The notes beneath the pieces are model-generated. The model was not told where the DNA came from, ran no database searches, and was given only the letters and a program-made list of their open reading frames with translations. Position numbers and translations under genes: made by a program. A stretch of DNA of 64,000 bases from Luteimonas galliterrae. Its GTDB lineage: Bacteria > Pseudomonadota > Gammaproteobacteria > Xanthomonadales > Xanthomonadaceae. The DNA lies in NCBI RefSeq assembly GCF_023374055.1, contig NZ_JAMBEP010000001.1:806001-870000 (forward strand), in the 5' to 3' direction. Shown one piece after another: positions 50,401 through 61,669 of this stretch; positions within the stretch are counted from its first letter, which is position 1; each line of letters begins with the position of its first letter.

Positions 50401-52343
50401 CCGGCGTGCGCGTTGCCCGCGGCGTCCACGCGCAGCAGCTCGAAACGCGCAGCGGCGTTGGAATCGGCACCTTCCTTGTCGTCGAACATCGGCCGCACGC
50501 CGACCAGCACGTCGTTCGGCCACAGCACGCGCTTGAGCGTGCGGGTGACGGTACGGCCGCCGGTTTCGTAAACGCTGCCGGAAACGACGGCGGCAACAGG
50601 GCTGACCGGTTTGACCTCTGCGGGCAGGGCGAGGTCCTGCTGCAGCTTGCCCTGGGCATCGAGTTCGGTATCGACGACGTCCTTGGCTTCTTTGGGCAGC
50701 TCCAGAGTGGGGTCGCCGAAGAAGTAACCCGGCAGCTTTTCGACCGGATGCTGTTCGACGGCCACCGCAAGCTTCGCGGTGAAGCGATTGCCGGCCGCCG
50801 GCGCGCCATACAGATACGCGCCTGTCGCCTGCAGCTTCAGCGGCTGTCCGGGCTTGAGGACCGCGGGCGCATCCAGGTCCAACTTCATCCGCTCGGGCAG
50901 GAATTCTTCGATGCGCAGGGTCATGCCCTGCACCGCTTCCTTGCTGTCGGGATCGGTGCGGAACTCCACCTGCCAGCGCCCGGTCGGCGCTTCGAACGGG
51001 ATCAGCTTTTCGTAGGAGAAGTAGCCTTGGGCGCCCGGTTCGATACGGCGCTCGTCGAACGTTTTTCCATCCGGCTGCTTCAGGCGCAGGAACAGCGGCT
51101 GCGGCTTGGTGGGCTTGCCGTCCTGGTCGCGCAGCAGCGCGGACAGGCGCACGGTTTCGCCGGGGCGATACAGATCGCGGCCGGACCAGGCGAACACGTC
51201 GAACCAGGCCTGCTCGCGGCCGGCGACGGCGAATTCGGAAAGGTCCAGCGCCGGCTGGTTGAAGGGCAGCAGGGACACGTCTTTGCCGCGCGTGGCGGTG
51301 AGCACGTGCGCCGCGTCCAGCTTGTAATTGAGCATCGCATTGCCGTTGCCGTCGGTCTCGCCCTTCAGCACCGGCTCGCCGTTGGCATCCAGGATGCGAA
51401 GCTCCACGCCGCCCACCGGGGCGCCGCCGGACAGCGATGCGGTATGCACGAACAACTTGTCCTTGTAGGCGCGCGTATGCAGGCCGACGTCGCTCACCGA
51501 GAAGTAAGCGGTTTCGAACTGATCCTGGAACTGGCCCGCGCGTTTCATCACCGCGAAATACAGGCCCGGCTCCTGCAGCTCGGCGATGTCCTGCACCGGC
51601 AGGTAGGTCAGCACGCGTTCGTTGGGCTTGCCGCCGAGCACGAAGCGGTTGACGTAGACCGGTTCGGCCAGCTTGGACAGCGGCACGTTGTCGTCGTAGT
51701 CGCGCTCCAGTTCCCAGCTGCCACGGCGGCCGCCGCGCTGGTATTCGGCGAAGAACTTCGGCAAGGACTTGTCGGAGACCTTCAGGAACTCGACATCGAC
51801 TTCCTTGACGTTGACCGACACCACCGGCAGGCCGCGCGATTCCTTGGCCGGCAGCACGCTGCCCTGCGAGGCGAAACCGACCACCGGATCCAGCGGACCG
51901 GTATAGACCTTCTGCTTGATCTCTTTGCCCAGACGATTGCCGTCCGCGGCGCTCAGGCCGGCGCGGATCGTGACTTCGTAGTCCTTGCTCGCTTCAACGT
52001 AAGGGAAACGCAGGATCTTGCCGCCCTTGTCCAGCACCCAGCTGCCCTTGACGGTGGCGCCGCCGGGGCCGGCGACTGCGATCAGTTCGTCGAAGGACTG
52101 GGTACCGACCAGAGGACGGCTGAATTCGAGCGCGATGGCCAGATCGCCGTCGTGCTGGTCGGGATAGGCGGACGCCAGGGCGAAACCCTGCACCTGTTCG
52201 GGCTTGGCCTTGATCGCCTCGCCGCTAGGCGGCGGCAGCTGGCCGTGGTCGTCGCGCTTGCAGGCGGCGAAACCGGCGAGCAGCAACGCCAGCAACAGGA
52301 TCCTGGCCGCGATTCCGGCCACCACAATTCCGCGATTGCGCAT
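47433..52343 (-). CDS. yfhM: alpha-2-macroglobulin family lipoprotein
   Basis: 1636 residues, very large periplasmic protease trap. Signal peptide with lipobox (LLLAGFAAC), then multiple macroglobulin beta-sandwich domains, the bait-region area, and the thioester motif YGCAEQTTSK with Cys 1162 (CxEQ), so the protein should form the reactive thioester. An alpha-helical thioester domain (GLSLVHLGLALSLQG) and a C-terminal receptor-like part follow. Start ATG 52343 with GGGGAAGGGG ahead; a TATACT at 52380-52375 may be the -10. Downstream is pbpC, the standard partner in membrane-damage defence. Confidence 0.93.
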   Translation of the reverse strand: MRNRGIVVAGIAARILLLALLLAGFAACKRDDHGQLPPPSGEAIKAKPEQVQGFALASAYPDQHDGDLAIALEFSRPLVGTQSFDELIAVAGPGGATVKGSWVLDKGGKILRFPYVEASKDYEVTIRAGLSAADGNRLGKEIKQKVYTGPLDPVVGFASQGSVLPAKESRGLPVVSVNVKEVDVEFLKVSDKSLPKFFAEYQRGGRRGSWELERDYDDNVPLSKLAEPVYVNRFVLGGKPNERVLTYLPVQDIAELQEPGLYFAVMKRAGQFQDQFETAYFSVSDVGLHTRAYKDKLFVHTASLSGGAPVGGVELRILDANGEPVLKGETDGNGNAMLNYKLDAAHVLTATRGKDVSLLPFNQPALDLSEFAVAGREQAWFDVFAWSGRDLYRPGETVRLSALLRDQDGKPTKPQPLFLRLKQPDGKTFDERRIEPGAQGYFSYEKLIPFEAPTGRWQVEFRTDPDSKEAVQGMTLRIEEFLPERMKLDLDAPAVLKPGQPLKLQATGAYLYGAPAAGNRFTAKLAVAVEQHPVEKLPGYFFGDPTLELPKEAKDVVDTELDAQGKLQQDLALPAEVKPVSPVAAVVSGSVYETGGRTVTRTLKRVLWPNDVLVGVRPMFDDKEGADSNAAARFELLRVDAAGNAHAGKGLKVTLVRERRDYHWNYDDEGGWDYDFTRRFENVETKTIDVGTTAARFDFPVEWGEYRVDVFDPATGLTSRYPFTAGWSWDDQNRGSDARPDKVKLSLDKTQYRAGDKLKVTLTPPHDGKGVLMVESDHMLYVQDIDAKAGSTFEIPVTQEWERHDVYVTALVFRGGSAPSKITPARAVGVAHVPMDRRDRRVGVGLSMPQQMRPEQDLKATIAVPELAGKEAYVTVSAVDVGILNITRFPVPDANAHFFAQRRLGVDAYDLYGRVIESFEGSVAKIRFGGDMALQPLSQARRPTSRVQTVDLFAGPVKLDAKGVARIKLAVPDFNGTLRVSALVYSDQRYGNRDKELLVRAPIVAEASLPRVLAPGDRSTVTLDVQNFTGKPGDFKIRVDGEGPLGIADNARSAKLAGDAKTTLSFPLVAKEGYTTAKVRVRVDGNGFKVDRRYDVPVRAAWPGVLRAQTRVLDPVAPVSLGADFADGLMADSVSARMTVSALPPIPFASVLKGALEYPYGCAEQTTSKGYAALLLDEPTAKMLGVKGLDAKQRRARLEGAFGRLGSMQVGNGHFSMWGDDDYVNPGLTPYIVEFLLDARDAGFDVPDGVLQKALTRLNEDLLGGGAPFYGYDNRDHLKFAYQAHAGYVLARVNRAPLGTLRALYDNDRSKSLTGLSLVHLGLALSLQGDKNRGQKAIAQGFALRKERPEYLGDYGTSLRDEALMIALTHERGLNKPEYDARVVDLGRELDARRNRQWTYFSTQEQVALGRVGKALLAQQGKQFSGTLQVGDLAEDIPSAKLWGRDFDYATLSRGVRFAPEGQGPLYVSLEAAGIPRSAPAPDNSVLDVERKWYTPDGKPWAGGKLREGDALIVAVSITASRAMPDALLTDLLPAGLEIENFNLGDAKQWADVVVDGIEITDRGSAAEVRHEEYRDDRYVAALKLESNDRARVFYLVRAVTPGTYTVPPPLVEDMYRPDLRGVGKSNPATITVVQP

Positions 52344-52426
52344 GCCCCTTCCCCATTCCCTCGAGTCGATTCGAGTATATGACGAAGAAGTGAGCGAAAA
52401 GCGGTCGCTTCAATGCGTGGAAACCA

Positions 52427-52602
52427 AAGCCCCTCTCCCGTCGGGAGAGGGGTTGGGGTGAGGGTTCGGCGGAGCGATATCGCTCAAGTTCGCGAGAAAA
52501 AACACCGCATGTTCGAAGGATGCCGCGACCAGCGATGATCGCGGCTTCGCCGAATCCTCATCCGGCGCTGCGCGCCACCTTCTCCCGAGGGGAGAAGGTT
52601 GA
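52427..52602. repeat. CCCTCTCCC/GGGTGAGGG repeat pair, copy 3
   Basis: Left unit 52427-52471 (AAGCCCCTCTCCCGTCGGGA then GGTTGGGGTGAGGGT), right unit about 52554-52602 (CTCATCCGGCGCTGCGCGCC and CTTCTCCCGAGGGGAGAAGG). Spacer about 82 bp, longer than in the other two copies. It lies between the gyrA stop and the promoter of the alpha-2-macroglobulin gene, both on the minus strand. Confidence 0.85.
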
Positions 52603-52615
52603 TGAGCCCCTACTC

Positions 52616-55207
<2,592 letters not shown>

Positions 55208-55302
55208 CAGGGGTCCGTAATTGAAGGGGTTTGCACGCCCAAGGCCGACCTGCGGACCGGGGGTCCGCGACGCCGGAAATGGGCCGGTTTCGGAGACGTG
55301 AA

Positions 55303-55308
55303 ATCATA
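55303..55308 (-). promoter_or_regulatory. extended -10 promoter element upstream of gyrA
   Basis: On the minus strand TATGAT preceded by TGG (TGn extended -10) lies about 95 bp upstream of the gyrA ATG. A matching -35 is poor, as often with extended -10 promoters. The rest of the gap 55208-55519 holds only a GC-rich leader and REPIN 7; I see no gene in it. Confidence 0.45.
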
Positions 55309-55418
55309 CCACAGAAACAGCTTGTGAAACCACCGAAAACCTGCGTAGAAACAGGCACTTGCAGTGAGTTTTCCCGGACTGCCCCGGCATTGGTCTCAGA
55401 GGTCTTGCGACAGTCCCG

Positions 55419-55508
55419 CTTTTTGTAGGAGCGGCTTTAGCCGCGAGCTTTTCCTACATGCCACGATATGATGGAAAGAGCTCGCGGCTAAAGCCGCTCC
55501 TACGAAGA
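55419..55508. repeat. REPIN-like inverted pair 7 (TT-loop, GTAG heads)
   Basis: Left REP from 55425, right copy 55478-55503, spacer about 29 bp. It lies between the gyrA promoter region and the end of mtnA. Both heads and both loops are intact. Confidence 0.88.
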
Positions 55509-55519
55509 GCAAAAGCGCT

Positions 55520-56578
55520 TTAGGCGCCGAAAATAGCCTTCATGCGCTCGGCATCCGGATGCTCGACGATGCCCTTCTCGGTGACGATGGCGTCGATCAG
55601 CGCGGCCGGCGTCACGTCGAACACCGGGTTCCAGGCCTGGATGCCGTCGGCCACGGTGCGGCTGCCGGACACGCCGAGCAGTTCGCTCGGGTCGCGTTCC
55701 TCGATTTCGATCAGGTCGCCGCTGGGCGTGTCCATGTCGACCGTCGACGACGGCGCCACCACCATGAACTTCTTGCCGTGGTGGCGCGCGGAGATCGCCA
55801 GCTGGTAGGTGCCGATCTTGTTGGCCGTGTCGCCATTGGCGCAGATGCGGTCGGCGCCGACGACGACCCAATCCACCTGCCCGCTCTTCATCAAGTGCGA
55901 GGCGGCGGCGTCGGCGATCAGGGTGGCGTCGATGCCGTCCTGCTGCAATTCCCACACCGTCAGGCGCGAACCTTGCATCCACGGACGCGTTTCGTCGGCG
56001 AACACCTTGCCGATGCGCCCCTGCGCGACGCCGGCACGGATCACGCCTAAGGCGGTACCGAAGCCGGCGGTGGCCAGCGAGCCGGTATTGCAGTGGGTGA
56101 GCACGCCGCTGCCCGGAGCGATCAATGCAGCGCCCATCTCGCCCATCCGGCGGTTGGCGGCCAGGTCTTCCGTGGCGATGGCTTGCGCTTCGCGTTCCAG
56201 CACGTCCCGCCAATCGCCGCCGGCGCCGGCCAGCGCGCGCCGCATCCGCGCCAGCGCCCAAGCCAGGTTCACCGCGGTGGGGCGCGCAGCGTTGAGCCGC
56301 TGCAAGGCGGGTTCGAGTTTCGCCAGCGCCGCTGCGCCGTCGCCGGCATCGATATCGCGCGCGGCGAGCACCGCGCCCCAGGCCGCAGCGATGCCGATCG
56401 CCGGTGCGCCGCGCACGGCGAGGGCATGGATTGCCCCTGCGACCTCGTCGCTGGTCGCAGCCGTCAGGTATTCCACCGCGAACGGGAGTTTGCGCTGGTC
56501 GAGCAGTTCGAGCGCCGCGCCGGTCCAGCGGATCGGGCGAATGCGGTCGTAGCGGTCGTACTCGATATCGTTGGCCAT
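55520..56578 (-). CDS. mtnA: methylthioribose-1-phosphate isomerase
   Basis: 352 residues; converts S-methyl-5-thioribose 1-phosphate to the ribulose form in methionine salvage. The motif [20 protein letters not shown] carries the catalytic Cys, and [20 protein letters not shown] the catalytic Asp. The N-terminal [15 protein letters not shown] is the family marker shared with eIF2B-like proteins. It stands alone between two REPINs; other mtn genes are not in the window, and methionine synthase (metH) is elsewhere in it. Confidence 0.93.
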   Translation of the reverse strand: MANDIEYDRYDRIRPIRWTGAALELLDQRKLPFAVEYLTAATSDEVAGAIHALAVRGAPAIGIAAAWGAVLAARDIDAGDGAAALAKLEPALQRLNAARPTAVNLAWALARMRRALAGAGGDWRDVLEREAQAIATEDLAANRRMGEMGAALIAPGSGVLTHCNTGSLATAGFGTALGVIRAGVAQGRIGKVFADETRPWMQGSRLTVWELQQDGIDATLIADAAASHLMKSGQVDWVVVGADRICANGDTANKIGTYQLAISARHHGKKFMVVAPSSTVDMDTPSGDLIEIEERDPSELLGVSGSRTVADGIQAWNPVFDVTPAALIDAIVTEKGIVEHPDAERMKAIFGA

Positions 56579-56617
56579 GCCGCTAGTTTAACAATGCGCA
56601 TGGGCCGAGCGTCTCTG

Positions 56618-56714
56618 CTCTTCGTGGGAGCGGCTTTAGCCGCGAGCTCCTTCCTCCCGTCCGCGCGATCCAAGGGAAAAAGAGCTCGCGGCTAAAACCG
56701 CTCCCACGAAGAGC
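56618..56714. repeat. REPIN-like inverted pair 8 (TT-loop, GTGG heads, one degraded arm)
   Basis: Left REP from 56624; right copy 56682-56707 has a changed base in its loop region (CTAAAACC instead of CTAAAGCC), breaking one stem pair. Spacer about 34 bp. It lies between the mtnA start and the end of the DUF3011 gene, both on the minus strand. Confidence 0.85.
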
Positions 56715-56716
56715 CT

Positions 56717-57415
56717 TCAACGCAGCTCGAACTCGGCCCTGCATCCGCTGCGCACCCACACGCCCTCTTCGTCCCAGCCCCAGGTCTGGTCCTTGACGCA
56801 CACGGCATCGGACAGCTGCCGCAGCAATCTTACGCCTTGGTCGATGCTGGCTTTGCAGCGGCGCTCCTTGCCGCCTTTGGATTCGCATCGCACGCGTTCG
56901 CCCAGTCCATGTCCGCCCGCTACCTTGAACTCGCCGCGGCAACCTTGCGATACCCAGATCCCGCGTTCGTCCCGGCCCCAACTCTGATCCAGTATGCAAG
57001 GGCTGTCCGACAATTGCCGGACCAGGTAAATGCGTTCCTTGGATTCGATGGGGCAAGACTGCCAACGGCCATCTCCCGATTCGCAGCGCAATAGATCGCT
57101 CGCTTGGCTACCGCGATTGTTTCCGATCGCGAAGTACGCGCGGCAGCCCTGCGTCACCCAGATGCCGTTACGGCCGAATCCCCAGGACGTGCCCTCGATG
57201 CAGGGCGAATCGGACAATTGCCGGACCAACTTCACGCCGCCGCTGGTATCGCCCGGACACTGGCGCGTCCTTCCCTCGTCCGATTCGCAGCGGACCACGT
57301 CCTTCGGAAGCGCCCTGCGCGATTCGTTGTAGTTCTCCACCTGCGCGCAGGCATCGCCGATGCCGAGCATCGAGCCAGCGAATAACAGAACGCCGCAGTA
57401 CAGCATCTGACGCAT
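56717..57415 (-). CDS. secreted DUF3011 protein with three cysteine-rich repeats
   Basis: 232 residues. Signal peptide about 1-24 (CGVLLFAGSMLGIGDACA). Three similar units of about 60 residues follow, each with VRCES..., a Cys, VRQLSDSPCI or LRQLSDAVC, a Trp-Gly, and GIWVSQGCR ending; each unit holds four conserved cysteines, likely two disulfides. This matches DUF3011, of unknown function. ATG 57415 has AGGGG six bases ahead; ATG 57439 would add eight residues without one. Periplasmic or secreted. Confidence 0.82.
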   Translation of the reverse strand: MRQMLYCGVLLFAGSMLGIGDACAQVENYNESRRALPKDVVRCESDEGRTRQCPGDTSGGVKLVRQLSDSPCIEGTSWGFGRNGIWVTQGCRAYFAIGNNRGSQASDLLRCESGDGRWQSCPIESKERIYLVRQLSDSPCILDQSWGRDERGIWVSQGCRGEFKVAGGHGLGERVRCESKGGKERRCKASIDQGVRLLRQLSDAVCVKDQTWGWDEEGVWVRSGCRAEFELR

Positions 57416-57524
57416 GGCGACCCCTGGATTAAACGCCATATTGCGACTCTAACCCGCGCACATGAAAGCGGGCGCAAAGATCTTCGCCCGGCCTACGATG
57501 CGCCGCAAGTGTTGCGCTTGCCGT

Positions 57525-58508
57525 TCAGGCTCTTTCGAAACCGAACGCGATCGCGTCGCCGATACGGTCAGCGCCGAGCATCGCCATCAATAGGCGGTCG
57601 ACGCCCAGCGCCACGCCGGCGCATTGCGGCAGTCCGTGCTCGAGCGCGGCCAGCAGCCTTTCGTCGACCGGCGGCGACGGCGCGCCGCGCGACTCGCGCA
57701 CGGCTAGGTCGCGCTGAAAACGCTTCCCCTGTTCGGCCGCGTCCTGCAGCTCGTGGTAGCCGTTGGCGAGCTCCAGCGGGCCCAAGTAGATTTCGAAGCG
57801 CTCGGCCACCGGCGGATCGCCCGGGCGTATCCGCGCCAACGCGCATTGCGAGGCCGGATAGTCGTATACGGCGGTCAGGCGGTCCGCCGCGAACGTCGGC
57901 TGGATGCGGTGGGTCATCAGCAAATCCAGCCAGTCGTCGCGGCCGAGGCCTGCGGGATCGATTTCGATCTCGCCCAGGGCCGCGCGGAATTCGTCGTCGG
58001 TCCCCGTCGCGGTATCGATGCCGAGGTGCCGGCGATACAGGTCGCGGTATGTGATCTTTTCGACGCGCGCATCGCGTCCGACCAACGCGAGCGCCGCACG
58101 CACCAGGGCCACGCTCTCGTCGATCAGCCGGAAATGGTCCCAGCCGGTGCGGTACCACTCCAGCATCGTGAATTCGGGGTTATGGCGGCCGCCGGCCTCG
58201 CCGTCGCGGAACACGCGGCCCAATTCGTAGCAATCGCCGACGCCGCCGGCGAGCAAGCGTTTGAGCGGGTACTCGGGCGACGTGCGCAGCCAGCGCGTGC
58301 GCGGCGCGCCTTCGGTGCGGCCGGAGAATTGCAGCGAGAACGAGGCGATGTTCGGATCGGTGTTGCCGGCCACCGACAGGATCGGCGTTTCCACTTCCAG
58401 CACATCGCGCTCGGCGAAGAAAGCGCGGATGGCCGCGTACAGCCGCGCGCGCAGCCGGATGGCTTCCGGTTGCGCGGACGGGCGCCAATCGCCTGCCTTC
58501 GCCGTCAT
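57525..58508 (-). CDS. epmA: elongation factor P--(R)-beta-lysine ligase
   Basis: 327 residues; lysyl-tRNA synthetase-like enzyme that adds beta-lysine to EF-P. It has class II synthetase motifs 2 (LGRVFRDGEAGGRHNPEFTM) and 3 (GVALGVDRLLMAMLG) and the ETPILSVAGNTDPNI entry, but no N-terminal anticodon-binding domain, which separates EpmA/GenX from LysS. Its stop lies 16 bp before position 57509 and it begins 4 bp after the ligA stop, suggesting coupled expression with ligA. Confidence 0.92.
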   Translation of the reverse strand: MTAKAGDWRPSAQPEAIRLRARLYAAIRAFFAERDVLEVETPILSVAGNTDPNIASFSLQFSGRTEGAPRTRWLRTSPEYPLKRLLAGGVGDCYELGRVFRDGEAGGRHNPEFTMLEWYRTGWDHFRLIDESVALVRAALALVGRDARVEKITYRDLYRRHLGIDTATGTDDEFRAALGEIEIDPAGLGRDDWLDLLMTHRIQPTFAADRLTAVYDYPASQCALARIRPGDPPVAERFEIYLGPLELANGYHELQDAAEQGKRFQRDLAVRESRGAPSPPVDERLLAALEHGLPQCAGVALGVDRLLMAMLGADRIGDAIAFGFERA

Positions 58509-58512
58509 GGCT

Positions 58513-60600
<2,088 letters not shown>

Positions 60601-60626
60601 CTAGCGCGCCCGATTCGGCCGCGGCT

Positions 60627-60815
60627 TTTCGTAGGAGCGGCTTTAGCCGCGAGCTTTTGCTCCTGCTGTTGCCCCCCCTTTGAAAAAGGGGGCTACGGGG
60701 GATTTGCTCTTGATCTTGCTTTTAAAAGCAACAGCAAAAGCAAACCCCCCTCAATCCCCCTTTTACAAAGGGGAAGAAAGGCAAGAGCTCGCGGCTAAAG
60801 CCGCTCCTACGAAAA
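60627..60815. repeat. REPIN-like inverted pair 9 with a nested repeat
   Basis: Outer REPs: GTAG head at 60631 and inverted copy 60785-60810, both TT-loop. The spacer is about 130 bp, far longer than in the other pairs, because an inverted repeat of the GGGGGATTTGC family (60671-60775) lies inside. That inner unit closely matches the one at 44801-44925. The outer pair remains intact, so the inner unit looks inserted into a pre-existing REPIN. Confidence 0.85.
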
Positions 60816-60821
60816 GCGGTA

Positions 60822-61565
60822 CTACCAGCGCGGGGAACGCTTGATCGGCGGCGCTTCGTGCTGCCGGTCGTAGGCGCGCAGGTCGTCGCGGATGTGGGCG
60901 ATGCGCTGGCGTCCGAGCGCATTGCGCTCCTGATCCAGCACCACGCCGTTGAGCAGTTCGGCCATGCGCTGCGCGGTCGGCAGCATCGTATCCCAGGCTT
61001 CCAGCGCGGACAGCGGCGCCGGCAGCGTCAGGAAGAAGGCGATCGCCGGCGTCTGCAACGACTGGATCTCGGCCATCTCGAAGCTGCCCGGTTTCATGAT
61101 GTTGGCCACGCTGAAGATCGGGCCGCGTTCGGGATGCCCTTCCATCAACCGGTGGAACACGTTCATGTGGCCGAAGGTGAGCCCGGCCTTTTCCGCAGCG
61201 ACCACGATGTCCGGCCCTTGCAGCTGCTGGCCGGCGCGCGCGGCGACGTACAGCGAGATGATCTTGTCGAAGTTTTCGCTGTCGCGGCGGCCCAGGTCGC
61301 TGCCGGCCGAAGCGCCGCCGATCGCGTCGTCGAGCAGGCTCAACTCGGATTGCACGGCCGCATCGTCGCTATATCCGCCGCCGGCCAAGTCGCCTTCGAT
61401 CTGCGCGCCGAGCGTCGGCTCCATGCGCTCGCCTTCGTTGCGCGCGGCCTTGTCGACGCGCCGTCCTTGCGCGCCCCGGCGCGGGCGTCCGAAAAAATAG
61501 ATGGCGGCCACCAGCAGGATGCCGGCGATGAGGATTCCGGTTCGCAACAGCCATACGTCGGACAT
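60822..61565 (-). CDS. zipA: cell division protein ZipA
   Basis: 247 residues. N-terminal single membrane anchor (VWLLRTGILIAGILLVAAIY) followed by a charged linker (about 25-100) and the FtsZ-binding ZipA C-terminal domain from about 105 (IISLYVAARAGQQLQGPDIV, GHMNVFHRLMEG, FEMAEIQSLQTPAIAFFLTL). The linker is short compared with E. coli ZipA (328 residues). Links FtsZ to the inner membrane. Order smc-zipA-ligA supports the call. Confidence 0.92.
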   Translation of the reverse strand: MSDVWLLRTGILIAGILLVAAIYFFGRPRRGAQGRRVDKAARNEGERMEPTLGAQIEGDLAGGGYSDDAAVQSELSLLDDAIGGASAGSDLGRRDSENFDKIISLYVAARAGQQLQGPDIVVAAEKAGLTFGHMNVFHRLMEGHPERGPIFSVANIMKPGSFEMAEIQSLQTPAIAFFLTLPAPLSALEAWDTMLPTAQRMAELLNGVVLDQERNALGRQRIAHIRDDLRAYDRQHEAPPIKRSPRW

Positions 61566-61584
61566 CGTTTCCTCCTTCTAACTG

Positions 61585-61666
61585 CTGGGATTCGGGATTC
61601 GGGGTTTGGGATTCGTCGAGCGAGCCGCTCGCATTTCCCAATCTCGAATCACCAATTCCGAATCAC
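61585..61666. repeat. GGGATTCGGGATTCGG-type repeat block
   Basis: The gap between smc and zipA contains GGGATTCGGGATTCGGG and GGGATTCG on one side and TCCCAATCTCGAATCACC, AATTCCGAATCACG on the other, imperfect inverted motifs of a short gattcggg unit common in xanthomonad intergenic DNA. No promoter or terminator is evident within it. Confidence 0.6.
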
Positions 61667-61669
61667 GGC

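Noticed and set aside
48234-52382. 1382-codon open frame antisense to the alpha-2-macroglobulin gene
   Set aside because: Same cause; the composition is low-information and the opposite strand encodes an intact lipoprotein with a thioester motif.
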